Positions 51,801-60,632 of a stretch of DNA of 64,000 nt are shown here, in pieces. Numbering within the stretch: position 1 is the first letter of the stretch; each line of letters begins with the position of its first letter. A program made the position numbers and the translations under genes. The stretch spans positions 1 to 64,000 of the forward strand of contig NZ_CAMFHX010000015.1 of the NCBI RefSeq assembly GCF_945952365.1, in the 5' to 3' direction. The notes under the pieces were generated by a model. The model was not told the DNA's origin. It worked only from the letters and a program-made list of their open reading frames with translations, and did no database searches. This stretch comes from an uncultured Cetobacterium sp. GTDB taxonomy: Bacteria; Fusobacteriota; Fusobacteriia; Fusobacteriales; Fusobacteriaceae.

Positions 51801-51929
51801 TAAAATTTTTCTAAGTAAATTTTATTATTATACTTTTTTAGCATTAAAACCCTTTATTTTAAACGTTTATAATGATAAATATACTTTTTAAAAAAATTTT
51901 ACTAAATAAAAAACATTTCAATAAAAAAA

Positions 51930-51949
51930 GAGATAGATTTCTCTATCCC
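51930..51949 (-). terminator. Terminator of the ROK gene
   Basis: On the minus strand GGGATAGA-GAAA-TCTATCTC forms an 8-bp stem (one wobble) with a GAAA tetraloop, followed by seven T residues, just after the ROK stop. Confidence 0.8.
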
Positions 51950-51955
51950 TTCAAA

Positions 51956-53137
51956 TTAATCTTCCAAATTTTCTGTAAAATGATAATTATAGAATATATA
52001 ATTTATCGGTAAAAATGAAGCTATAAGCTCCTGTCTTTTAATTTTATCATCTAATACAATTAGATTTTCATGAACCTCACCCAATTGGAACTCTTGTAAA
52101 AACATTTTTAAATAACTTAAAAACAGTGAGCTTTTAAATATTCTTCCAGAAAGTAAGAAAGTATCAAGTGGAAGTAGATTATTGTGGTTAATCATTAAAA
52201 TTGCGATATATTTCGCTACTTTTCTTAACGATTTACACTCTATTATCTCTCCAGACTCAGCTCTTTTTATAAATTCATTTAAATCCATATTTTTATACAA
52301 AGATTCTATACGAGGAGAGTAATTACTTTCCTTTAAAATTTCTTCAAAAATATATTTTGGAGAAACCATTGTATCAAAACATCCCTTCTTTTTACAAATA
52401 TCACAGTAAATATTTGAATTTGGCTCTACTATAAAATGTCTTGTTCCCATTGATCTATAGTGAGTAATCGCAGGATTTACAAGTTTATTATCTATAACTA
52501 TTGCAGAACCTCTTTTATCTCCATATTTAATCAAGAAAAAGTTTTTATAAACTGGATCTAAAAAAGCTTCATATAAAGCTTGAGCTCTTATCTCTGTTTC
52601 AACAAAAACATACCCTGTAAACTTTTCCATAATTGCTTTTTTTAAAGTTATAAATCTATCCTCTTTAAATAAATCTAAAGATTTTTTTACAATAAACTCA
52701 TTTGTCATAACAACTCCAACTCCAAGAATTCTATCTCTTGGTGCTGTGCTTTTCTCTACAATATTTTCTATAAATTTTAATAATGCTTTTAGATACTCTT
52801 CAAAATCGCCATTATAAGCATTTTCAAATTTTAACTCCTCTATGACTTCATTTCTTAGGTTCGTTAATATAACTCTCGTAAAACTTTCCTCTATAAGTAC
52901 TCCAATAGAAAAAAATCTGTCATAATTTATAACCAATAAATTTTTTTTTCTACCATTTTCATCAACATATTTTTTTTCTAAAAGTATATTATCCCCTAAT
53001 AATTTTTTTGAAATCTTAGTTAAAGCTGCTGGAGAAACCATTATATTTTCAGCAATCTCTAACTTATTTGAACCCCCACGCTGATCAATAAATTTCAATA
53101 AATTTGTGATATTTTTATTTTGACTTTTAAAATCCAT
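51956..53137 (-). CDS. ROK-family transcriptional regulator (NagC/XylR-like)
   Basis: A 393-residue sugar-responsive regulator with an N-terminal winged helix (NKLEIAENIMVSPAALTKISKKLLGDNILL, about 25-55) and a ROK domain. The zinc-binding ROK motif appears as IYCDICKKKGCFDTMVSP (about 255-272). The ATP-binding/kinase motifs are weak, as in ROK repressors. The ATG at 53137 is chosen because AAGGAG lies 6 nt before it; an upstream ATG directly abuts that site. The target is unknown; nearby sugar genes include gldA and, farther away, the PTS. The perfect repeat AAAACG-A-CGTTTT at 53247-53259 upstream could be its own operator. Confidence 0.88.
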   Translation of the reverse strand: MDFKSQNKNITNLLKFIDQRGGSNKLEIAENIMVSPAALTKISKKLLGDNILLEKKYVDENGRKKNLLVINYDRFFSIGVLIEESFTRVILTNLRNEVIEELKFENAYNGDFEEYLKALLKFIENIVEKSTAPRDRILGVGVVMTNEFIVKKSLDLFKEDRFITLKKAIMEKFTGYVFVETEIRAQALYEAFLDPVYKNFFLIKYGDKRGSAIVIDNKLVNPAITHYRSMGTRHFIVEPNSNIYCDICKKKGCFDTMVSPKYIFEEILKESNYSPRIESLYKNMDLNEFIKRAESGEIIECKSLRKVAKYIAILMINHNNLLPLDTFLLSGRIFKSSLFLSYLKMFLQEFQLGEVHENLIVLDDKIKRQELIASFLPINYIFYNYHFTENLED

Positions 53138-53159
53138 CCCCATCTCCTTAATTTTTATA

Positions 53160-53188
53160 TTGACAAACCCTTTTTTTTCATGTATATT
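53160..53188 (+). promoter_or_regulatory. Promoter divergent from the ROK gene
   Basis: TTGACA (53160-53165) and TATATT (53183-53188) with 17-bp spacing on the plus strand, reading towards groES. The 310-bp gap 53138-53447 also holds the AAAACG-A-CGTTTT repeat (53247-53259), a second promoter near 53279 and a small RNA. Confidence 0.55.
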
Positions 53189-53278
53189 TTACCTTGTAAA
53201 AGATATTTCGTTGAAAACTAATTTTATTTTTTACTTAGTTGAATATAAAACGACGTTTTTAATTTATTATAACATATA

Positions 53279-53308
53279 TTGATAATAAGGTGCTAAACTT
53301 ATTATATA
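53279..53308 (+). promoter_or_regulatory. Promoter with overlapping inverted repeat before the small RNA
   Basis: TTGATA (53279-53284) and TATATA (53303-53308), 18-bp spacing. ATAATAAG (53282-53289) and CTTATTAT (53298-53305) form a perfect inverted repeat across the spacer, as expected for a repressor site. Confidence 0.45.
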
Positions 53309-53310
53309 AA

Positions 53311-53388
53311 TAACCAACAACCCTCCAGTTGAAGGTTAGAAATACCCGTGTGAAGAAGAGGTGTTCCCGTCATCTCTTCTTTTTTATT
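53311..53388 (+). ncRNA. Candidate small RNA with CCC-rich loops, upstream of groES
   Basis: About 75 nt with two hairpins. The first pairs AACC-AAC with GTT-GAA-GGTT around a loop containing CCCTCC; a linker holds ACCCG; the second, AAGAAGAGGTG with CATCTCTTCTT (one wobble), has a TTCCCG loop and is followed by TTTTTTATTG, a good terminator. CCC-rich single-stranded loops, complementary to GGAGG ribosome binding sites, are typical of trans-acting riboregulators. It could also be a groES leader with a regulated terminator. Confidence 0.55.
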
Positions 53389-53447
53389 GCTTTTTTATTT
53401 TTTTTTAGCTACAATTTCAGTATCTTAAAATATTTTAGGAGGTAAAA

Positions 53448-53723
53448 ATGAAAATAAAACCTATTGGTAAAAGAGTTTTAGTTGAAATCATCAATTTAGA
53501 AGAAAAAACTTCCACTGGTATAATTTTAATCCAAAATAACGAGGAAAAAAATTATAGAGTTGGAAATATTATCTCTTTAAGTAATGATTCTGAAATTATT
53601 GAACAATTCAAACTTAATGATAAGATTATATTCTCTAAAAAATCAGGTATTAAAATCTCTCATTCATCATCTGAAAAAACTTTACTCGAGCTAGATGAAA
53701 TTTTAGGAGTTGTTGAAGAATAA
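53448..53723 (+). CDS. groES: Co-chaperonin GroES, without adjacent groEL
   Basis: A 91-residue GroES: KPIGKRVLVEII at the N-terminus, the mobile loop EEKTSTGIILIQNNEEK that contacts GroEL, NDKIIFSKKSGIKI and LELDEILGVVEE at the C-terminus. It is slightly shorter and more divergent than typical GroES. AGGAGG precedes the ATG. A terminator follows at once, so no groEL is co-transcribed, which is unusual. No CIRCE operator is seen upstream. Confidence 0.88.
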   Translation: MKIKPIGKRVLVEIINLEEKTSTGIILIQNNEEKNYRVGNIISLSNDSEIIEQFKLNDKIIFSKKSGIKISHSSSEKTLLELDEILGVVEE

Positions 53724-53750
53724 AAAAATCCCCAAAATGGGGATTTTTTT
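53722..53750. terminator. Terminator between groES and pcp
   Basis: AAAAAAATCCCC pairs with GGGGATTTTTTT around AAAAT, between convergent genes. Confidence 0.88.
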
Positions 53751-53751
53751 A

Positions 53752-54393
53752 TTAGAACTCTTTACCACCAGAAACTTTAACATCAACTTCATATTTTTTT
53801 AAAGCTTTCACTGCACTTTCTAAGGCTTTTGTTATTGTAGAAACTTCCATATAAGGCATATTTTTTTTATCTACAACTTGTTGAGTTATATATGGAACAT
53901 GTATAAATCCACCTTTTATATTTAAATTATTTTTAGAAATATAGTAAAGTAATGAATACATTATATGATTACAAACATATGTTCCTGCTGTGTTTGAAAC
54001 CGAAGCTGGAATATGAGCTGCTTTAATCTCTTCAACTATCCCTTTTATAGGAAGTGTCGCAAAATATGCATTCTCTCCATCTTCATAAACAGGTGTATCT
54101 ATAGGTTGATACCCTTCGTTATCAGGAATTCTTCCATCATCCATATTTATAGCTACTCTTTCAACAGACATATCATATCTTCCACCAGCTTGTCCTATAC
54201 ACATAACTACATCTGGCTTATGCTCATCTATACCTGCAAAAAGTTTCTCTGCTGATTTTTTAAATACCGTTGGAATTTGAAGTTTTATTACCTCAATCCC
54301 ATCAACCATATCTTGCATCGCATTTACTGCTTCCCAAGCTGGATTTATACTTTCTCCTCCAAAAGGATCAAATCCTGTAATTAAAACTTTCAT
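53752..54393 (-). CDS. pcp: Pyrrolidone-carboxylate peptidase
   Basis: Cysteine peptidase (C15) removing N-terminal pyroglutamate. The triad is E78 (MSVERVAIN), C141 ([12 protein letters not shown]) and H165 ([10 protein letters not shown]). [16 protein letters not shown] opens the protein as in the family. Length 213. AGGAGG precedes the ATG. It follows the DUF969-DUF979 membrane pair by 16 bp; this trio occurs together in several Fusobacteria and Firmicutes, suggesting uptake of pyroglutamate or its peptides. Confidence 0.95.
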   Translation of the reverse strand: MKVLITGFDPFGGESINPAWEAVNAMQDMVDGIEVIKLQIPTVFKKSAEKLFAGIDEHKPDVVMCIGQAGGRYDMSVERVAINMDDGRIPDNEGYQPIDTPVYEDGENAYFATLPIKGIVEEIKAAHIPASVSNTAGTYVCNHIMYSLLYYISKNNLNIKGGFIHVPYITQQVVDKKNMPYMEVSTITKALESAVKALKKYEVDVKVSGGKEF

Positions 54394-54409
54394 TTCTTAC
54401 CTCCTAAAT

Positions 54410-55327
54410 TTAAAATGCTAATAAGTACATAAGTACTATATGAATTAGTAAAAGAGGTACTGCAACAGCTACCTGCTTTAAAATAACTCCATTTTTATTT
54501 TTCATCTCTAAAATTGATGCTGGAACTATATTGAAATTAGCTCCCATAGGAGTTAATAGTGTTCCACAGAATCCTGCTGTAAGACCTAGTGCTCCAACTA
54601 CTGCTGGGTTTCCACCTTGAGCTATAACAAACGGATATCCTATCCCTGCTGTTATAACAGCAAATGCAGCAAATCCATTTCCCATAATCATAGTAAATAT
54701 AGCCATTGCTAAACAATAAACTATTACTCCTGCTAAAATATCTCCTTCAGTTACAAAACTTCCCATTATTGAAGCTATAACTGTTCCTACTCCTGCTTTT
54801 GCAAAAACTGATCCTAAAGATCCTAAAAGTTGAGGCAAAATAACAGTTGGTCCCATTTGTTGTAAAATTCTACTTGAATCGTAAGGGATATTTTTCAACT
54901 TTTCTTTTGTTACTAACATTGTAACTAAAAGAGCAACTAAAGCTCCTATCCCAAGACCAATTAATCCACCTAAACTTGTAAATTGAGCAATCGCAAATGC
55001 CACAACTCCAATTAACCCAGCTGGAATAAATAGTGTATTTCCAATTTTATGAGCTTGATTCTCTCTGAACTCATCGCTACTTGTTGTAAATGTTGCAAGT
55101 GAAACTGATTTAGTTGCACTTAGAACTCCCATAACTAAAAGTAAACCTCCAACTACTGCTGGATTTACATAAGGTCCTCCTATAAATAAGAAACCAAATA
55201 TCATCCAAAAAGCTGTTGATCCTAATCTCTTCGGATTGCTTTTATCTAAAAATGAGTATACTCCACTAACTAATAAAATAACTCCGCAAAGTATATACAT
55301 AAACTCTAATAACATCGTTGTATTCAC
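54410..55327 (-). CDS. DUF979 membrane protein
   Basis: A 305-residue polytopic protein with about nine spans. The segments PTVILPQLLGSLGSVFAKAGVG and GFCGTLLTPMGANFNIVPASILEMKNKNGVI match the DUF979 family. It begins with a GTG 8 nt after AGGAGG; an ATG four codons on is also possible. Its usual partner DUF969 precedes it by 12 bp and Pcp follows, so the pair probably forms a transporter linked to pyroglutamyl peptides; this is inference from neighbourhood. Confidence 0.85.
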   Translation of the reverse strand: MNTTMLLEFMYILCGVILLVSGVYSFLDKSNPKRLGSTAFWMIFGFLFIGGPYVNPAVVGGLLLVMGVLSATKSVSLATFTTSSDEFRENQAHKIGNTLFIPAGLIGVVAFAIAQFTSLGGLIGLGIGALVALLVTMLVTKEKLKNIPYDSSRILQQMGPTVILPQLLGSLGSVFAKAGVGTVIASIMGSFVTEGDILAGVIVYCLAMAIFTMIMGNGFAAFAVITAGIGYPFVIAQGGNPAVVGALGLTAGFCGTLLTPMGANFNIVPASILEMKNKNGVILKQVAVAVPLLLIHIVLMYLLAF

Positions 55328-55339
55328 TAAAATTTCCTC

Positions 55340-56002
55340 CTACTTTGCTCTTAATTTCTTTATTTTTCTGTCTAAGTTATAATATTGAATATATGCTAAT
55401 ATCAATGTTATAATTGCCACTGGAATAGAAGCTTTTGCTACATCGTAAGCCTCTACTTTTACTCCAAGCTCTTGAAGAGTTCCAACTATTAGTAAAACTC
55501 CTGATGAAGCTACGAATACATTTTGTCCAAAGAAATTTGCATAGTTTTCAGAAGCATTTGTGATACCTTTTAAATCTTCATCTAACTCTTCAGAAACAAC
55601 CCCATCCTTTTCAATAGCACCTTTTGCCATTGGATAGATAAGTGGTCTAATAAATTGCACATGTCCACCTAATCTCATTGATAAAACTGCAGCTAACATT
55701 CTAACAGTTACATATATCGATAATACCTTTCCTGCTGTTGCACCTTTTAATTTAGAGATACAAATTGATGCTCTCTCTCTTAATCCATTTCTCTCTAAAA
55801 TTCCAACTACAGAAAGTGTTAATAATAGTAGTGTCATATATCTTGTTTGAACAAATGCTGTTCCTAATATATTTAAAACCTCAACAAAGTCAATTCCAGC
55901 AACTAATCCAGTTGCTATTCCAGCCATCAAAACAACAGCTATCGTATCTAATTTGATTACAAATCCAATTAGAATAATTAATACCCCTATTAATTTAATC
56001 AC
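55340..56002 (-). CDS. DUF969 membrane protein
   Basis: A 220-residue protein with about five spans and the DUF969 features MLAAVLSMRLGGHVQFIRPLIYPMAKGA and EDLKGITNASENYANFFGQNVFVASSGVLLI. It starts with GTG overlapping the hslO stop by 4 bp, behind AGGTGA. Partner of the DUF979 protein encoded next. Confidence 0.85.
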   Translation of the reverse strand: MIKLIGVLIILIGFVIKLDTIAVVLMAGIATGLVAGIDFVEVLNILGTAFVQTRYMTLLLLTLSVVGILERNGLRERASICISKLKGATAGKVLSIYVTVRMLAAVLSMRLGGHVQFIRPLIYPMAKGAIEKDGVVSEELDEDLKGITNASENYANFFGQNVFVASSGVLLIVGTLQELGVKVEAYDVAKASIPVAIITLILAYIQYYNLDRKIKKLRAK

Positions 56003-56880
56003 AGTACTTCACCTAAATCCTCTCTTTTGAATGAATATCTTTTTCCACAGAAGTGACACTCAGCTTCAACCTCTCCCTTTTCAGCTAGAATCTCTTCTAA
56101 TTGAGTTTTTCCTAATGTTATAACTCCTCTATAGAACTTTTCTCTATCACAGTTGCAGTTATACTTTATCTCTTTTTCCTCTAAAATTTCATAGTTTTCA
56201 ATCAATGTTTCTGGATTTTCATCATTCATATCATCATATAAAAGATGTAACATTGATTCTAAATTCATTCCACCTCTAAACAATTCAGTTACGCTTCTAA
56301 TAGCTCCAATTTTTCTTTCTAACTCAACTATGAAACTCTCCTCTGCATCAGGTAGAAGTTGAATCATATATCCACCAGCTGATCTAACTGTAGTTTCATT
56401 TTCTAAGTCTACACCTAAAGCTATAACTGTAGGTGTTTGCTCTGAAGTTACAAAATAATAAGCTATATCATAAGCTATCTCTCCACTTGTAATTGTAGAA
56501 ATCCCTACATATGGTTCTTTTAAACCTAAATCTTTTATTACATTTAAAGTTCCTTGCCCTACTAAATTTTGAACATCTGGTTGACCATTCTCTTTTGCTG
56601 GTAAGTCTGCATCTGGGTTTGAAACATACCCTTTTACACCATCTTTATTTATTGTTGCTACCATTGTTGATAGTGGTCCATCTGTAAGTGTTCTAAGAGT
56701 TAAAACATCATCACCTTTCAATGTAGCTCCCATCATAACTGACGCTGATAACAGTCTTCCAAAAGCTGAAATAGCCGTTGGGCTACACTTATGGATATCT
56801 AAAGCCTCTTGAACAATATCCTTTGTGTCTACAAGAACAAATCTTGCATTTTTACTTACTCCTCTTATTAATCTACTCAT
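55999..56880 (-). CDS. hslO: Redox-regulated chaperone Hsp33
   Basis: Cytoplasmic holdase activated by oxidative unfolding. The C-terminal zinc centre is CNC (about 240) and CHFC, the CXC-X(n)-CXXC arrangement. The N-terminal MSRLIRGVSKNARFVLVDT and SASVMMGATLKGDD are typical. The ATG at 56880 is chosen because AGAGGTG lies 6 nt upstream; the frame is open to a GTG at 56889 within that site. It is followed by the DUF969 gene with a 4-bp overlap. Confidence 0.94.
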   Translation of the reverse strand: MSRLIRGVSKNARFVLVDTKDIVQEALDIHKCSPTAISAFGRLLSASVMMGATLKGDDVLTLRTLTDGPLSTMVATINKDGVKGYVSNPDADLPAKENGQPDVQNLVGQGTLNVIKDLGLKEPYVGISTITSGEIAYDIAYYFVTSEQTPTVIALGVDLENETTVRSAGGYMIQLLPDAEESFIVELERKIGAIRSVTELFRGGMNLESMLHLLYDDMNDENPETLIENYEILEEKEIKYNCNCDREKFYRGVITLGKTQLEEILAEKGEVEAECHFCGKRYSFKREDLGEVL

Positions 56881-56891
56881 TTTCATCACCT

Positions 56892-57389
56892 CTAATAATC
56901 TATATAATCTTTTAATTCCTCATATCTTTTTTCAGATATGACTTTTTTTACTTCTAAATTATTTCTAAAAATACCACTTTCATGGTATTTTCTAATACTT
57001 TGGATCTCTTTTTTAGTAAATCCATAATATATTAAAGTTTTATCATCTACTTTATTTACATTGAATCTTTTCATTTTAAAGTTTTTAGGTTCTTTAAATT
57101 TAAGTTTTAATTTTTCAGCAGTTTTAGCTCCTATTCCAGATATTTTTGTCATGTCTGAAAGTTTTCTAAAACCACCAGTGATATCTCTATACTCAACTAT
57201 TTTATCTACATAGCTTTTCGATATTCCACTTTTTAACATATCTGCTGCAGTAGCACTATTTATATCTAACAATAAATTATTCGATTCTAAAGTGTTTTTA
57301 CTTTCTATAACCTTAAATTCACTCTGCACTAACCCAAAAGAAGTTAGAGAAAAAATTAACATTAAAGCATATAAAAATACCTTTTTCAT
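56892..57389 (-). CDS. ComEA-like helix-hairpin-helix protein
   Basis: A 165-residue exported protein with a signal peptide (MKKVFLYALMLIFSLTSFG) and two helix-hairpin-helix motifs: LLDINSATAADMLKSGISKSYVDKIVEYR and GFRKLSDMTKISGIGAKTAEKLK, as in the DNA-binding domain of ComEA. The C-terminal part (about 105-165, NVNKVDDKTLIYYGFTKKEIQSIRKYH) looks like another degenerate copy. The ATG at 57389, preceded by AGAGAGGTG, is preferred to a TTG at 57404. It may bind DNA at the envelope; a role in uptake is not shown here. Confidence 0.8.
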   Translation of the reverse strand: MKKVFLYALMLIFSLTSFGLVQSEFKVIESKNTLESNNLLLDINSATAADMLKSGISKSYVDKIVEYRDITGGFRKLSDMTKISGIGAKTAEKLKLKFKEPKNFKMKRFNVNKVDDKTLIYYGFTKKEIQSIRKYHESGIFRNNLEVKKVISEKRYEELKDYIDY

Positions 57390-57408
57390 AAACACCTCTC
57401 TCAAAATT

Positions 57409-58800
57409 TTATGAGAAAAACTCTATTTTCTTCTTATGTCTTAACTTCATTTCAGCTATGTAAAGTGCTGGATCTTTTGGATTAACCAATCTTTCTATCT
57501 GATCGTTGTACTCTGTATCTTTGTGAATAGATTTGCTAATTGCTCCTCCACCTAATCCCATAGTTTGCTGATTTTCCTCTATCATCTCTATATTAAATCT
57601 AGATTCTGCTCCTGGAATAGAATAACCTACATTCTCTCCCCACTCTAAACTATTCTTTTGACGATACATATAGTAAGGCTCCATGCCTTTCTCTTTCACT
57701 AATTCTGTAATTGCACCCTCTACAATTTTTCTTTCAACCTCTGATTCCTCAAAGTTCTCATGGTAAAGAAGCGAACCTTTTTTCTTTGCTAAAGCATGAA
57801 CCGTTAGGTTTTCTATATCATACTTTTTTAACTCATCTAAAGTATGTATTATATCCTCTACACTTTCACCAGGTAATCCTAGAATTATGTCCATATTCAA
57901 AATAAACCCTAACTCTTTAATATCTTTATAAACTTCATCAAAGTGTTCTCTGTTGAATGTTCTGTTTAAAGCTTTTAAAGTTGACTCTTTAAAAGTTTGC
58001 GGATTTAAACTAACTCTATCCACTCCATATTTTTTTAAAATATCTAACTTCTCTCTTGTTATAGCATCCTCTCTTCCAGCTTCAAAAGTGAACTCTTTTA
58101 AATTTGAAAGATCTATATGTTTATGAACAGCTTCTAAAACTCTTACAGTATCCTCAGCAGTTAAAGTACTTGGAGTTCCTCCGCCTATATAAAGAGATTC
58201 ATACTTAAAGCCTCTCTCTTTCGAAAGCTGACCAACCAGCTCAATCTCTTCTAAAAGTGTCTCTACAAATTTAACATAAAATCTTCCTAAACTACTGTTG
58301 ATTTCATAAGATGCAAATGAACAGTATCTACACTTCGATGGACAGAATGGAATTCCAATATACATATTCATAGCGTCTTTATTCAGTAATTTCTCTTCTG
58401 TTTCAATAACTCTCATCAGAAGTTCTATTTTTTCAAAACTAGCTAGATACATATTATTTAATAACTTTGAAACTCTCTCTTTTGAAAAGCCCATTTGAAG
58501 AAGTCTTCTTGTCATTTTTGTAGGTCTTACACCCACTAAGCTACCCCAAGGATAGTTTTTATTGTAAGCTTTTAAAAGCCCACCTTTTAACATTATCAAG
58601 GCCTGATCCTCAATTAAATTTTCAAAGTTTTCCTCTTCAATAAAAGCTTCTTTTCCATCTATTTCAACTTTTACAAGAATTTTATTCTCTGAATAACTCA
58701 CTTCACCTTTTATATCTTTTTCTACGCCCTCTGGTAGTAGAATTCTTACAAACTCCTCTACACTTTTTATACTTAGAGGAAAGTTAGTAACTATTGACAC
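57409..58800 (-). CDS. hemZ: Radical SAM coproporphyrinogen dehydrogenase family (HemZ)
   Basis: A 463-residue radical SAM enzyme with the cluster cysteines in PFCPSKCRYCSFASYE (CX3CX2C), followed by YIGGGTPSTLTAEDTVRVLEAV and EFTFEAGREDAITREKLDILKKYGVDRVSLNPQTF. The N-terminal 150 residues form the HemZ-specific extension and PWGSLVGVRPTKMTRRLLQMGFS. It is annotated as oxygen-independent coproporphyrinogen III oxidase, but homologues have been shown or suspected to act in heme release or trafficking, so the reaction is uncertain. The GTG start follows AGGAAGTGG. Confidence 0.88.
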   Translation of the reverse strand: MSIVTNFPLSIKSVEEFVRILLPEGVEKDIKGEVSYSENKILVKVEIDGKEAFIEEENFENLIEDQALIMLKGGLLKAYNKNYPWGSLVGVRPTKMTRRLLQMGFSKERVSKLLNNMYLASFEKIELLMRVIETEEKLLNKDAMNMYIGIPFCPSKCRYCSFASYEINSSLGRFYVKFVETLLEEIELVGQLSKERGFKYESLYIGGGTPSTLTAEDTVRVLEAVHKHIDLSNLKEFTFEAGREDAITREKLDILKKYGVDRVSLNPQTFKESTLKALNRTFNREHFDEVYKDIKELGFILNMDIILGLPGESVEDIIHTLDELKKYDIENLTVHALAKKKGSLLYHENFEESEVERKIVEGAITELVKEKGMEPYYMYRQKNSLEWGENVGYSIPGAESRFNIEMIEENQQTMGLGGGAISKSIHKDTEYNDQIERLVNPKDPALYIAEMKLRHKKKIEFFS

Positions 58801-58816
58801 TTAAATACACCACTTC

Positions 58817-59620
58817 CTATTTCATTAATAATAAAACTAATAATCCAATTATGATTCTATATATTCCAAAAACCTTAAATGTTCTCTTTTTTATATAACC
58901 CATAAACCAATTTATAACCACATACGCTACAACAAATGATACAATCGATCCAACTATTAATAATTGCCACTCTAAAGATGTGAAATTAAGACCATTCTTT
59001 AATAACTTTAACAGTGTAGCTCCTGCCATTGTTGGTATTGCTAAAAAGAATGAATACTCTGCTGCTGCTGCTCTAGATACACCTAACAATAAAGCTCCTA
59101 CAATCGTTGCTCCAGAACGTGATGTTCCTGGAATCATAGCTAAACATTGGAAAAATCCTATTCCAAATGCTAATTTGTATGACATCTCTTTTATCGATGT
59201 TATATTTCCATTCAGTTGCTTTCTCTCAACCAGAATGAAAATAATTCCGTAAAGTATAAGCATACTCGCAACTACAGTTGTATTATCCATAAAAAATTCT
59301 GATATATAGTCATCAGCTAAAAGTCCGATAACTCCAGCAGGTAGAACCCCAACTATAATTTTACTCCATAATGATAACTTTCCTGTAAACTCCTCTTTTG
59401 TTTTTACAAAAGGGCTTAAATCCTTCCAGAAATAAGCTACAACTGATAAAATCGCTCCAAACTGAATTATAACTAAAAAGTTATCCATAAAACCTTTTGA
59501 TACAAGAGGAGAGTTTATAAATCTCTCCACCAATATCATGTGACCAGTACTACTCACCGGAACAAACTCTGTCATTCCTTCAACAATTCCTAGTATAATA
59601 ACTAGTAAAAATGGATTCAT
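58817..59620 (-). CDS. uppP: Undecaprenyl-diphosphatase UppP
   Basis: Inner-membrane phosphatase recycling the cell-wall lipid carrier and giving bacitracin resistance. The two catalytic motifs are GIVEGMTEFVPVSSTGHMIL (residues 11-30) and PGTSRSGATIVGALLLG (about 163-180). About eight spans in 267 residues. GAGGGAAC precedes the ATG. It follows hldD by 11 bp in a minus-strand operon. Confidence 0.95.
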   Translation of the reverse strand: MNPFLLVIILGIVEGMTEFVPVSSTGHMILVERFINSPLVSKGFMDNFLVIIQFGAILSVVAYFWKDLSPFVKTKEEFTGKLSLWSKIIVGVLPAGVIGLLADDYISEFFMDNTTVVASMLILYGIIFILVERKQLNGNITSIKEMSYKLAFGIGFFQCLAMIPGTSRSGATIVGALLLGVSRAAAAEYSFFLAIPTMAGATLLKLLKNGLNFTSLEWQLLIVGSIVSFVVAYVVINWFMGYIKKRTFKVFGIYRIIIGLLVLLLMK

Positions 59621-59631
59621 GCTGTTCCCTC

Positions 59632-60627
59632 CTATAAGTAGCTATCCTCTTTTTTAAGGTATGTAACATAATCTGCAACGCCCTCTTCTAAAGAACAGAA
59701 TTTTTTTGTATATCCAGCTGCTTTTAATTTATTCATAGAAGCTTCTGTAAAGTATTGATATCTTCCTCTTAAATCCTCTGGCATAGGAACAAACTCAATA
59801 ACTTCCTCTGTTTTCATTTCAAAATTTCCACTAGCATTTTTCATTGTTTCCATAGATAAGTCATGGAAGCTTCTAGCTTCTCCAGTTCCAATATTATAAA
59901 CTCCTGAAGCTACTTCATTAAACATACAGAAGTACAACATATCTACTACATCTTTTATGTAAACGAAATCTCTTAATTGCTCACCATCTTTATATCCCTC
60001 TTTATGAGATTTAAATAACTTTACTCCACCATCTGCATTAAATTGATTGAATGTATGGAATACCATTGATGCCATTCTTCCTTTATGGTACTCTTGTGGT
60101 CCATAAACATTGAAGAATTTAGCTCCTATCCATTGCTTTGGTGTCTTTTCTTGCTTGAAAGCCCAATCATCAAAGAACTTTTTAGAATATCCATATTTAT
60201 TTAGTGGCATCAATTTTTTTAGCTCTTCAGGTGTCCCTTCATCGCTATACCCTTGCTCTCCAGCTCCATAAGTAGCTGCTGAAGATGCATAAACATAAGT
60301 TATCTCTTTTTCAGCACAGAAATCCCATAACTTTTTAGAATACTCGTAGTTATTTTTCATTAAAAGATCTCCATCTCTTTCTGTAGTTGCAGAGATAGCA
60401 CCCATATGTAAAATTGCTGTTACTTTATTTGCATTTTCCTTATTTTCTAACCAAGTAAATAGCTCATCTCTATCACACCAATCAGCGTAATCTCTTTTTC
60501 TTAAATTTAACCATTTCTCTTCTGTTCTTAATTTATCTACAGCTAAAATATCGTTTATTCCCATCTCGTTTAATTTCCAGATATAAGCACTTCCTATAAA
60601 TCCAGCTGCTCCTGTTACTATAATCAT
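59632..60627 (-). CDS. hldD: ADP-L-glycero-D-manno-heptose 6-epimerase
   Basis: Short-chain dehydrogenase-like epimerase supplying the heptose of LPS inner core. The NADP-binding GAAGFIGSAYIWKLNE lies at residues 6-21, and the catalytic tyrosine/lysine in PLNKYGYSKKFFDDW (about 140), with AISATTERDGD and FFNVYGPQEYHKGRMASM characteristic of HldD. Length 331. Its presence indicates an LPS-bearing, Gram-negative envelope. AGGAGGAG precedes the ATG. Confidence 0.95.
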   Translation of the reverse strand: MIIVTGAAGFIGSAYIWKLNEMGINDILAVDKLRTEEKWLNLRKRDYADWCDRDELFTWLENKENANKVTAILHMGAISATTERDGDLLMKNNYEYSKKLWDFCAEKEITYVYASSAATYGAGEQGYSDEGTPEELKKLMPLNKYGYSKKFFDDWAFKQEKTPKQWIGAKFFNVYGPQEYHKGRMASMVFHTFNQFNADGGVKLFKSHKEGYKDGEQLRDFVYIKDVVDMLYFCMFNEVASGVYNIGTGEARSFHDLSMETMKNASGNFEMKTEEVIEFVPMPEDLRGRYQYFTEASMNKLKAAGYTKKFCSLEEGVADYVTYLKKEDSYL

Positions 60628-60632
60628 TTTTC

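Noticed and set aside
53289-53297. CIRCE heat-shock operator before groES
   Set aside because: GTGCTAA resembles half of CIRCE, but the left half TTAGCACTC is absent; the repeat here is ATAATAAG/CTTATTAT.
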